NCBI GenBank assembly: GCA_031288955.1
Contig: JAITQJ010000297.1
Coordinates: 1-9,760, forward strand
From: Planctomycetaceae bacterium
GTDB lineage: Bacteria; Planctomycetota; Planctomycetia; Pirellulales; Thermoguttaceae
Direction: 5' to 3'
DNA: 9,760 nt
A model generated the notes under the pieces. The model saw only the letters and a list, made by a program, of their open reading frames with translations, was not told the DNA's origin and searched no databases. Made by a program: the position numbers and the translations under genes. Below, piece by piece: positions 1 through 6,325 of this stretch (positions are counted from its first letter, which is position 1; the number at the start of each line of letters is the position of its first letter).

Positions 1-104
1 TCCTCGGCGGCTTCGCGCTCGGCACGTTCCCGCCGGCTTTCAATCGCTTGCTCTTTAATCAACCGCAAAACGTTTTCGTAAGTTAACTGTTCTTCAGCAC
101 TCAT
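1..104 (-). CDS. N-terminus of an uncharacterised charged protein, cut by the window edge
   Basis: Only the first 34 codons are present, and the gene continues past the left edge. The peptide starts MSAEEQLTYENVLRLIKEQ and goes on as a run of Arg, Glu and Ala that should form one long charged helix or coiled coil. There is no signal peptide, so the product is probably cytoplasmic. The ATG is well supported: a GGGAGGAG Shine-Dalgarno lies 5 bases upstream and a promoter just beyond it. A short 'LTYENVLRLI' opening followed by a charged helix resembles the start of DUF3782/PD-(D/E)XK-like proteins with coiled-coil N-termini. That resemblance is from memory and the catalytic part is not in the window. 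The gene lies downstream of the hydrolase on the same strand but has its own promoter, so it need not be in the same operon. I am confident that it is a gene and unsure of its family. Confidence 0.72.
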   Translation of the reverse strand, partial: MSAEEQLTYENVLRLIKEQAIESRRERAEREAAE

Positions 105-109
105 CTTTT

Positions 110-117
110 CTCCTCCC
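110..117 (-). promoter_or_regulatory. Strong Shine-Dalgarno of the left-edge gene
   Basis: The minus strand reads GGGAGGAG, then 5 bases, then ATG at 104. This is by far the best ribosome binding site in the window, and it fixes the start of the left-edge gene. The two giant plus-strand genes have nothing comparable. Confidence 0.75.
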
Positions 118-131
118 AATCAGAAAACCGC

Positions 132-160
132 ATTCTACACTTCGCAAAATGCCTCGTCAA
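132..160 (-). promoter_or_regulatory. Sigma70-like promoter for the left-edge gene
   Basis: On the minus strand the -35 is TTGACG (155-160), followed by a 17-base spacer and the -10 TAGAAT (132-137). Each box matches five of six consensus bases and the spacing is optimal. Transcription would begin near 125, giving a leader of about 20 bases that carries the strong ribosome binding site. This suggests the left-edge gene is transcribed independently of the hydrolase. It is a consensus match only. Confidence 0.5.
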
Positions 161-237
161 ACGACAGAAAGGCAAAGACGCATACCGTCCGGTCGATAAA
201 ACCTTGAACAATTTCTGAAACCGACACAAGGACGATG

Positions 238-2580
238 TTACCAAGCCCGCTGCGTTTTGTTTCGCGTGTTGATTTGGCGGACGAGACCGGCATCAATGTA
301 TTGACCGCCGTTTGTCTGCCTGCAATGAATTGCTATCACATTTTTTCCCGTCTTAAACGATTGTCCGTCAAAGACCGGTAATGATATGTAATCGGTAACA
401 AAACCTTTCACGGACACCCTTTTTTCACCGTTGATGTACACTTCAGCATCCTCATCGTGATAGAGACGTAAAATCAGACTCTCCGTTTCTTCCGGCGGCA
501 AATCAAACGATTTACGAATCCAAATATCGCTGGTGTTCCAATCCGTGCGAACCGTTGTATTCGGCGTTCCTTTCGTTCCAAAACCGCCCTGCCCGTGTTT
601 CCATACAGAGTCATCAAAATCGGCAGCGTGCCAATCGCCGACAGGCTGCTCCGTTGTGTATGTCCAATCAGTTGCCTGCTGCGCCGCTGTCGGCAGAACC
701 GTCCGCAATTCCGGCGGCGGATAATGCAGCGAATCATTCGACGCTTTGAACTTCGCAACATCCGGCTTGATGATTTTCCGGTCGTATGTCATCAGCCCAT
801 TGACTTCAACTTCAACGTCTGTCGTTTGTGTATAAACGGCTGCCGAAAGTCCTTTAACGATAAGCGGATGCAAACGGGCGTTCAAACCGGTGTATGTGTT
901 CAGTAAATCACCGCGGTCTTTCAGATTACCGCCGTAACCCCAGTTTTTACCGGACTCAACCCAAGTATGTTCCTTAATCGGCAGTCCGAGACCGCCGTAT
1001 TCGCCGAGAACTGTCGCCCGCTTCTCTTCAGGCTGATTCATACCGGGTCCCCGATAGGCGTGCATATCGTGCATATCACCGCAACCCCGGTCAGTCCAAC
1101 CGCTCGGACCGTCAACAAGCCGCGTTGGGTCGAGTTTTTTCGTAAAATCGAGTATCCGGCACGTATCATATTGTCCCCAGCCTTCATTAAACGGCACCCA
1201 AACGACAATACTCGGAGCATTGTAATTTGCTTCGATAATTTCCGTCCATTCCCGTTCAAAATTGGCGGCAGATTCCGGCGAGCGTACAAAATCAGGGGCT
1301 TTGCCGCCGATATATTTATCGCCGCTGGGCATATCCTGCCAGACGAGAATACCGAGTTTGTCGCAATGATAATAGAACCTCGCCGGTTCGACTTTCACGT
1401 GTTTGCGGAGCATATTAAAGCCGAGTTGCTTTGTTACTTCCAAATCATATACTAACGCTTTGTCAGTCGGAGCGGTGTAAAGTCCGTCGGGAAACCACCC
1501 CTGGTCAAGCGGACCGTGCTGAAAAAGAAAGTTGCCGTTGAGCAACATTCGGGTAATGCCGTCCGCTCCCTTGCCAAGTGTTATTTCCCGCATCCCGAAA
1601 TAGGACTGCACTGTATCTACCGTTTTTCCGTTGCGGACAACTGAAACGGTTAAATCGTAAAGATTCGGCTCGTCCGGTGTCCAAAGTTTCGGCTTCGGCA
1701 CTTTTAATACCAGCGGTGCTTTCACATCTCCGACAACCGACGACGTTCCTGAAACACGCCGTCCCGCGCTGGCGTTCCGCTGTATGCGTGCAAACGGTCT
1801 TCTGTCCGCAGCAGCACCTTTGAACGAGGCAGAGGCTTCGAGCATATCGCCGTCTTTCAGATTCCTGATGCCGGCAGCGATAGTTAATGTTTCGTCCTTG
1901 AGATTCGCGGTGAATTTCAATTTTGCGATAGACGTTTCGTTGACCGGTTCGAGCCAAACGGTCTGCCAGATACCTGTTACAGAGGTGTACCAAATACCTG
2001 ACGGATTTTTGACTTGTTTACCGCGAGGCTGCCAGTTGTCATCTGTCGGGTCATACACACTAACGGTAATATCTTGTTTACCGTTTGGTTTGAGAGCATC
2101 GGTAATGTCGAAGGAAAACGGTGTGTAACCGCCGGTATGTTCGCCGACTGTCTTTCCGTTAACGCAGACGGCTGCTTTCCAATCAACGGCACCGAAGTGC
2201 AGCAGAATCCGTTTGTCCGTCCAATTTCTTCCTTCGGGAATTTCAAAAGTCCGCTTATAAAAAAGCGTTTTGTCTTTACCGACAGTCTTTCCGACACCGG
2301 AAAGGGCGGATTCAACCGGATACGGTACGAGAATTTTTCCGTCGAATTGAACGTTTTGAATCTTATCTTTTTCAACAATAGCGTAGTCCCAGAGACCGTT
2401 GAGGTTAAGCCATGTGTTCCGTACTAATTGCGGACGGGGATACTCCGGCAGCGGATTGTCTGGATGGACATCTTTGGCAAAATCAGTTGTAATTCTGCCG
2501 GGAACAATTTTCCAATCTGCCGCATTGGCGGCGGCAGAAACGGCGAGTGCGAAACAAATCGGGAGAACATATTTAAGCAT
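238..2580 (-). CDS. Secreted glycoside hydrolase family 2 protein (beta-galactosidase/beta-glucuronidase-like)
   Basis: This complete 780-residue protein hydrolyses a terminal beta-linked sugar, by family, outside the cytoplasm. Residues 1-20 form a signal peptide, likely cleaved after SAAANA. The GH2 N-terminal sugar-binding sandwich covers about 45-215, the Ig-like domain about 217-335 and the TIM barrel about 340-615. The likely acid/base is E466 in WVPFNEGWGQYD and the likely nucleophile is E527 in VLGEYGG, both in the usual GH2 positions. Residues about 635-770 form an extra beta-sandwich (WHAADFDDSVWKHGQGGFGT region) like the jelly-roll domains at the ends of many beta-galactosidases. 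Residues about 256-283 are an Arg/Ser/Ala-rich stretch that looks inserted. The substrate cannot be read from the sequence. Start: ATG with GAGG 7 bases upstream, directly before the signal peptide. Stop: TAA. No polysaccharide-utilisation genes are visible beside it. Family membership is firm and the sugar specificity is open. Confidence 0.93.
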   Translation of the reverse strand: MLKYVLPICFALAVSAAANAADWKIVPGRITTDFAKDVHPDNPLPEYPRPQLVRNTWLNLNGLWDYAIVEKDKIQNVQFDGKILVPYPVESALSGVGKTVGKDKTLFYKRTFEIPEGRNWTDKRILLHFGAVDWKAAVCVNGKTVGEHTGGYTPFSFDITDALKPNGKQDITVSVYDPTDDNWQPRGKQVKNPSGIWYTSVTGIWQTVWLEPVNETSIAKLKFTANLKDETLTIAAGIRNLKDGDMLEASASFKGAAADRRPFARIQRNASAGRRVSGTSSVVGDVKAPLVLKVPKPKLWTPDEPNLYDLTVSVVRNGKTVDTVQSYFGMREITLGKGADGITRMLLNGNFLFQHGPLDQGWFPDGLYTAPTDKALVYDLEVTKQLGFNMLRKHVKVEPARFYYHCDKLGILVWQDMPSGDKYIGGKAPDFVRSPESAANFEREWTEIIEANYNAPSIVVWVPFNEGWGQYDTCRILDFTKKLDPTRLVDGPSGWTDRGCGDMHDMHAYRGPGMNQPEEKRATVLGEYGGLGLPIKEHTWVESGKNWGYGGNLKDRGDLLNTYTGLNARLHPLIVKGLSAAVYTQTTDVEVEVNGLMTYDRKIIKPDVAKFKASNDSLHYPPPELRTVLPTAAQQATDWTYTTEQPVGDWHAADFDDSVWKHGQGGFGTKGTPNTTVRTDWNTSDIWIRKSFDLPPEETESLILRLYHDEDAEVYINGEKRVSVKGFVTDYISLPVFDGQSFKTGKNVIAIHCRQTNGGQYIDAGLVRQINTRNKTQRAW
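1732..1815 (-). other. Possible in-frame insertion within the hydrolase gene
   Basis: This stretch encodes about residues 256-283 of the hydrolase, in the loop before the last strands of the Ig-like domain. It is rich in Arg, Ser and Ala, unlike its flanks. Removing it would leave a normal-looking strand-turn-strand between ASFKG and GDVKAPL. At the DNA level it holds an inverted repeat, ACGCC (1756-1760) and GGCGT (1771-1775), and two copies of CGTTCC (1744-1749 and 1773-1778). It may be a small repeat element carried in frame, or simply a long variable loop. Confidence 0.3.
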
Positions 2581-2587
2581 TTTGATA

Positions 2588-2591
2588 CCTC
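2588..2591 (-). promoter_or_regulatory. Weak Shine-Dalgarno of the hydrolase
   Basis: The minus strand reads GAGG, then 7 bases, then the ATG at 2580. It is a short match but correctly spaced, and it supports the start that opens directly into the signal peptide. Confidence 0.5.
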
Positions 2592-2613
2592 AATGAAACA
2601 CTGTACTTCGTTA

Positions 2614-2642
2614 AGTATGATACGTCAATTTATAAATGTCAA
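2614..2642 (-). promoter_or_regulatory. Sigma70-like promoter of the hydrolase gene
   Basis: On the minus strand a perfect -35 TTGACA (2637-2642) is followed by 17 bases and a weaker -10 CATACT (2614-2619). TACTTA (2612-2617) at 19 bases is an alternative -10. Transcription would start near 2607, giving a leader of about 25 bases. A short inverted repeat, TACTT-cgtt-AAGTA (2604-2617), overlaps the -10 and the start point, so a repressor could bind there. The -35 is convincing and the exact -10 is not. Confidence 0.45.
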
Positions 2643-2739
2643 GCGGAAATCTTTTGGAACTCTATATCTGTTCTTACAAAAAGGCTGCAATGCCGCTGAC
2701 GTTCAGATAATAAAGTTGTTTTTTACCGTTAATGCCGTT

Positions 2740-2779
2740 TTTGCGGGATACTTTGGTTTTTGCCCGCAAAGTTTGCCCG
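2740..2779. repeat. Nested inverted and direct repeats between the divergent promoters
   Basis: TTTGCGGG (2740-2747) and CCCGCAAA (2763-2770) form a perfect 8-base inverted repeat with a 15-base loop. A second, mutually exclusive pair, ACTTTG (2750-2755) and CAAAGT (2767-2772), overlaps it. TTTGCCCG occurs twice as a direct repeat (2759-2766 and 2772-2779), 13 bases apart. The cluster sits just upstream of the -35 of the giant-protein operon, centred about 70 bases before its likely start point. That position fits an activator or shared regulator site. No T-run follows the stem directly, so it does not look like a terminator. Confidence 0.4.
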
Positions 2780-2790
2780 TTTTATTTACT

Positions 2791-2818
2791 TTAACATCGC
2801 CGTCCGTTCGATTATAAT
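2791..2818 (+). promoter_or_regulatory. Sigma70-like promoter of the giant-protein operon
   Basis: TTAACA (2791-2796, five of six consensus bases) is followed by 16 bases and a perfect -10 TATAAT (2813-2818). Transcription would begin near 2825, leaving a leader of about 20 bases before the ATG at 2846 and only about 12 before the alternative TTG at 2837. The promoter probably drives both plus-strand genes, because no other promoter is evident before the second one. Confidence 0.6.
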
Positions 2819-2845
2819 CGTAAAAGTCTTGTTATTTTGCGCAGA

Positions 2846-5800
2846 ATGTACGTATTTCGGCTTTGGGGGATAATATGCCTGTTACTGTTTGCCGCTTCGG
2901 CATACGGTCAGGGTACCGCTGCCCCGCCGAACATCGGAGAATTCACCCCGCCCGCCAAAGAACCGAACATTCAAAAAGCCCCGCTTGATGCTGTCGTCGT
3001 GTTCAACCCCGAAACAAAACGCTCTATCTATCTGCCCGACGGCTGGCCTCTCAACGTTCTTGACGAGTTTCATCATTTTTTGTTTCGGGATAAGCAGCCG
3101 TCCGCCGTACCATTCATCATTCAGGATGTTTCCGTAACGGGTAAAGTCAGCGGCAACCGCATTGAAGCGAACGTTACAATATCGCTGGTGCTAACCGGCA
3201 CGAACCCAAACGTTCGGATACCGCTGGCGTTTCGGGAAGCCGTGATAACCAGCGGCGCAAACATTACCGTCAGCGACAAAAACCGGCAGGCATTTCTCCT
3301 CGCCGACGGGGCAAACGCCGGTTATGCCGTTTTGTTAACCGGTAAAGACAGTACAAATAATAACGGCAACGCCGCTGTTCCGTTAAAACTGGAGTTACCG
3401 ATTTGGCTTCCCGTTCGGGATAACAGTTTTACCGTTTCGTTTCCGCAAACGGCTTCATCATCGTTTTTACTGCAAATACCTGAAACCGGCATTGAAACGT
3501 CTGTTACCGGCGATGTGCTGCTCAATCAAAACGAAACGGCAGACAAAAAATCAACGGAATTGAAGTTGAGCGGTTTGAAGAACATAACGGAAATCCGCTG
3601 GAAAAAACAAGACCCGAAAAAAACGGGGTCGGCAGCTGCCGTTTTGACAGTCGAAAAGGCATTTTACGATTACAAACTTGATGCCGGTTCAACGGTTTGT
3701 GAAGCCGTGATACCGGTCAGCATTTCGGCGGGCGGTATTGACAAACTGCAAATCAAAATGCCGACCGGAACGAAAATTGATAAAGCCGCAACGGAAAAGT
3801 TATCTGCCGGAAATTATTCGTTAAGTGAAGCAGATAAAAATTCGCTTGTCGACGTGACACTGGTAAACAAAACGGTTTCGCAAATAACGCTAAAACTAAA
3901 AACTTTTCAATCATTTGAATCCAAGGACACGGGATTTCTGCGGGAGTTAACCGGATTTGAAATTATCGGAGCAGAACGTCAGTCGGGCAATTTATCCGTC
4001 TCGATTCCGCCGGAGATGAAATCGCGTTGGGAGTTAAACCGCGGCGTTCGGCAGACGGAAAATATACCTGTCGAGAACAAAGATGCAGCGAAACCTGCCG
4101 GCACTATTCCGGTCGGCACAGTAACGTTTTACGAGTTCATCGCGCAGCCTTTTATGCTCAAAGTCCGGGCGGCGTTATCGCAAACACGGACAAATGTTAA
4201 ACCGGAGTTTCAGTATTACATTTCCAAAGGTTTGCTGCAATTAACAGGACGTTTCAGTTATACCGTCAGCGGTTCAAAGACAGACAAATTGCAAATACAG
4301 ATGTCCGACAACCTCTGGAACATTGAAGTCGGTCCGCAAGGTCTTGTCGATACGGTGAATGCGGTACAGGACGAAACCGGTCTTTTGACGGTACCGCTGC
4401 GTCATCCGGCAGACGGCACATTTAATATCGAACTTCGGGCATACCGGCTTTTGACACCGGACAGGGAGAAAAGTCCGCCGCAAACGAAGCAGCGTTTGAG
4501 TCTTGTGCTGCCGAAAGCATTGGTAACCTGGAGCGAACCGGCACCGGTTATCATTACCGCCGCTAACGATGTTGAAATTCAGCCGATTGATGCGGGCAGC
4601 GATTCGGAACCGCTGCAAATAACAGGCTTAATGCGGCTCAATCGCCGTCCCGGCGGCGTACATCTTGACATTGCCGAAGGCTTGCAGCAGGAACCGCTGT
4701 ACTATTTGAGCGAGCCGACCGGCGGAGCATTTGTTGCGGATATGGTATTTCATCGCCGGGAAGCGTCCGCAGCGATACAGACAGAAATCCGTCCCTGTGA
4801 TGAACATTCGCAAGTCAAGCAAATAGTGACGTATAACGTCGCCTATTTGCCGGTTGACAAGTTGTATTTTCGTGTTCCGAAAAATATCGAATCCGGCGGT
4901 AACGTCCAAATTCGTTTCGGAAACAAAACGTTGGAACTGCGTGATGTCGCCGGCGATACGCAAGAGGCTGACTCGGAACGCTGGACGAAAAAAGTTTTGC
5001 AGTTGCCGGAACCGATGTTTAAGTTTCAACTGACGGTACTGTATTCGATACCGAAGACCGTTATTACCGAAGGTGTTACGGCATACGTGACGCAGCAGTT
5101 CGTTCAGCCGGTTAATGTACCTGTTACGGAACACCGCGTTGATGTTGCGGTTCCGGCGGGCTGCCGCATCGAGTTACCGGAAGCACAAAATGCCGATTGG
5201 ACGGAAATAAAAGACCGGTTGATGCTGCCGGATATTTCAGCGGTGTTCTGGTCATCGAAAGCAGCGGAAAAAATTGTGCTGCGGATTTCTATCCCGGAGA
5301 CCGATGATAATACGGCAGCCGTTGCCGAACGGGCTTGGCTTCAGACCTGGCTGACCGGTACGGTTCGTCAAGACCGCTGTACGTATTTGTTGTCGGCAAA
5401 TCGGGATACAATAACCGTTACGCTGCCGTATGAAGCGGTGAAAGAACAACGTGTTTTCGTCCGTATTGACAGTGTTCCTGTAAAGCCGGAATTGTCCGCA
5501 ACGGGGAGGCTGACGATTCCGCTTCCGGCGGCGCAGCCCAAAAAGAATTCCGGTCGGCAAATTTGTTTAGAGATTGATTACCGTTTTGATTCCAGTACGC
5601 TCGGCAATACCGTTTCGCTGACACCGCCGCTTTTTGAAAACGAAACGGTTGTCCGTTATGCTTTTTGGGAAGTCATTTTGCCGGCGCAGAAATACATCAT
5701 CAGCTTTCCGAAAGATTGGATACCGGAGTACCGCTGGGTTTGGCAGGGACTTTTTTTTCAACGGATGCCGTCGATACAGAAAACGGATGCCGGTTTGGAA

Positions 5801-6298
5801 GCCGACCCCGCGGATATTGCCGCCGTTATTAAACAATCGAATCATTATCTGTTCAGCAGTTTACATCCGTCGGACAGCGTTACGCTGTTCATTGCTGACC
5901 GGAGCGTGCTGGTTTTTACTTCCAGTGCTGTTTCGCTGATTCTCGGCTTGTGCTTGATTTATATTCCGGTGCTGCGTTACAGCGGTTCGCTTCTCGGACT
6001 CGGAATTGTATTAGCGGCAGTGTTATTTTACCGCCCTGCGCCGATGCTGTTATTGTTACAGATGTCGGTTTTCGGTGTTTGTTTAGCATTGCTTGCCGGA
6101 TACATACACCGCATCTTTTCTAAAAAAGATATTTGGAATACCGGCACGCCTCCGCTTTATGATACAAGTTCCGAACCGGTATTAACGCCGTTCACGACAC
6201 ACGAGACAGATATTGCGGAAAAACCGGACACACCGCCGCCCGGCAATCATTCGTCCGCCGTTTCGGGCAGTTCCGGGTCGGGGGACAGAAACGAATAA
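2846..6298 (+). CDS. Large exported membrane-anchored protein of unknown function (planctomycete-type)
   Basis: This is a complete protein of 1150 residues. A signal peptide covers about 1-21 (WGIICLLLFAASAYG core). Residues about 22-1015 are beta-rich and presumably outside the membrane. Three hydrophobic segments follow at about 1021-1043, 1047-1062 and 1066-1088. The basic HRIFSKKD stretch and a Pro/Ser/Thr-rich tail (1089-1150) are predicted to be cytoplasmic. Three related strands, DKLQIKMP (299), DKLQIQMS (480) and DKLYFRVP (671), recur about every 185 residues and suggest repeated beta domains. A tryptophan-rich stretch (936-978; YRWVWQGLFF) shortly before the membrane resembles what I recall in uncharacterised planctomycete proteins. 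I see no catalytic motif, and a scaffold or envelope role is only a guess. The ATG at 2846 suits the promoter distance. An in-frame TTG at 2837 would add MRR and a more basic signal-peptide start. Neither has a Shine-Dalgarno. Confidence 0.88.
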   Translation: MYVFRLWGIICLLLFAASAYGQGTAAPPNIGEFTPPAKEPNIQKAPLDAVVVFNPETKRSIYLPDGWPLNVLDEFHHFLFRDKQPSAVPFIIQDVSVTGKVSGNRIEANVTISLVLTGTNPNVRIPLAFREAVITSGANITVSDKNRQAFLLADGANAGYAVLLTGKDSTNNNGNAAVPLKLELPIWLPVRDNSFTVSFPQTASSSFLLQIPETGIETSVTGDVLLNQNETADKKSTELKLSGLKNITEIRWKKQDPKKTGSAAAVLTVEKAFYDYKLDAGSTVCEAVIPVSISAGGIDKLQIKMPTGTKIDKAATEKLSAGNYSLSEADKNSLVDVTLVNKTVSQITLKLKTFQSFESKDTGFLRELTGFEIIGAERQSGNLSVSIPPEMKSRWELNRGVRQTENIPVENKDAAKPAGTIPVGTVTFYEFIAQPFMLKVRAALSQTRTNVKPEFQYYISKGLLQLTGRFSYTVSGSKTDKLQIQMSDNLWNIEVGPQGLVDTVNAVQDETGLLTVPLRHPADGTFNIELRAYRLLTPDREKSPPQTKQRLSLVLPKALVTWSEPAPVIITAANDVEIQPIDAGSDSEPLQITGLMRLNRRPGGVHLDIAEGLQQEPLYYLSEPTGGAFVADMVFHRREASAAIQTEIRPCDEHSQVKQIVTYNVAYLPVDKLYFRVPKNIESGGNVQIRFGNKTLELRDVAGDTQEADSERWTKKVLQLPEPMFKFQLTVLYSIPKTVITEGVTAYVTQQFVQPVNVPVTEHRVDVAVPAGCRIELPEAQNADWTEIKDRLMLPDISAVFWSSKAAEKIVLRISIPETDDNTAAVAERAWLQTWLTGTVRQDRCTYLLSANRDTITVTLPYEAVKEQRVFVRIDSVPVKPELSATGRLTIPLPAAQPKKNSGRQICLEIDYRFDSSTLGNTVSLTPPLFENETVVRYAFWEVILPAQKYIISFPKDWIPEYRWVWQGLFFQRMPSIQKTDAGLEADPADIAAVIKQSNHYLFSSLHPSDSVTLFIADRSVLVFTSSAVSLILGLCLIYIPVLRYSGSLLGLGIVLAAVLFYRPAPMLLLLQMSVFGVCLALLAGYIHRIFSKKDIWNTGTPPLYDTSSEPVLTPFTTHETDIAEKPDTPPPGNHSSAVSGSSGSGDRNE

Positions 6299-6325
6299 CA
6301 GACTGCTGCGGTGTTTCAATAAAAT

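Noticed and set aside
161..237. A terminator after the hydrolase stop
   Set aside because: Reading the minus strand from the stop, I found only a weak imperfect pairing (ACCG-GACGGT region) and no stem followed by a T-run.
967..1455. A 162-codon plus-strand frame opposite the hydrolase catalytic domain
   Set aside because: It lies entirely antisense to the conserved GH2 barrel, which fully explains the sequence. It has no ribosome site, and its composition is that of a shadow frame.
1505..1993. A 162-codon minus-strand frame inside the hydrolase gene in another phase
   Set aside because: It overlaps an intact, clearly homologous GH2 frame, is rich in Arg and Cys in the manner of an out-of-frame reading, and lacks a ribosome site.
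2665..2709. Inverted repeat TATCTG / CAGATA
   Set aside because: Six-base arms separated by 33 bases in AT-rich DNA are expected by chance, and they do not align with either promoter.
2428..2817. A 129-codon plus-strand frame across the hydrolase start and the intergenic region
   Set aside because: It crosses the hydrolase signal peptide region in antisense and runs through both promoter regions. It has no ribosome site and is best explained as chance.
4628..5134. A 168-codon minus-strand frame opposite the first giant gene
   Set aside because: It is antisense to a long continuous coding frame with signal peptide and membrane segments, has no promoter or ribosome site, and has no recognisable protein features.
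5751..5758. A run of eight T in the first giant gene, with similar runs at 7127-7134 (T) and 8893-8900 (A)
   Set aside because: These could suggest phase variation by slippage, but each run encodes ordinary Phe or Lys codons in the intact frame, and no alternative product is evident.
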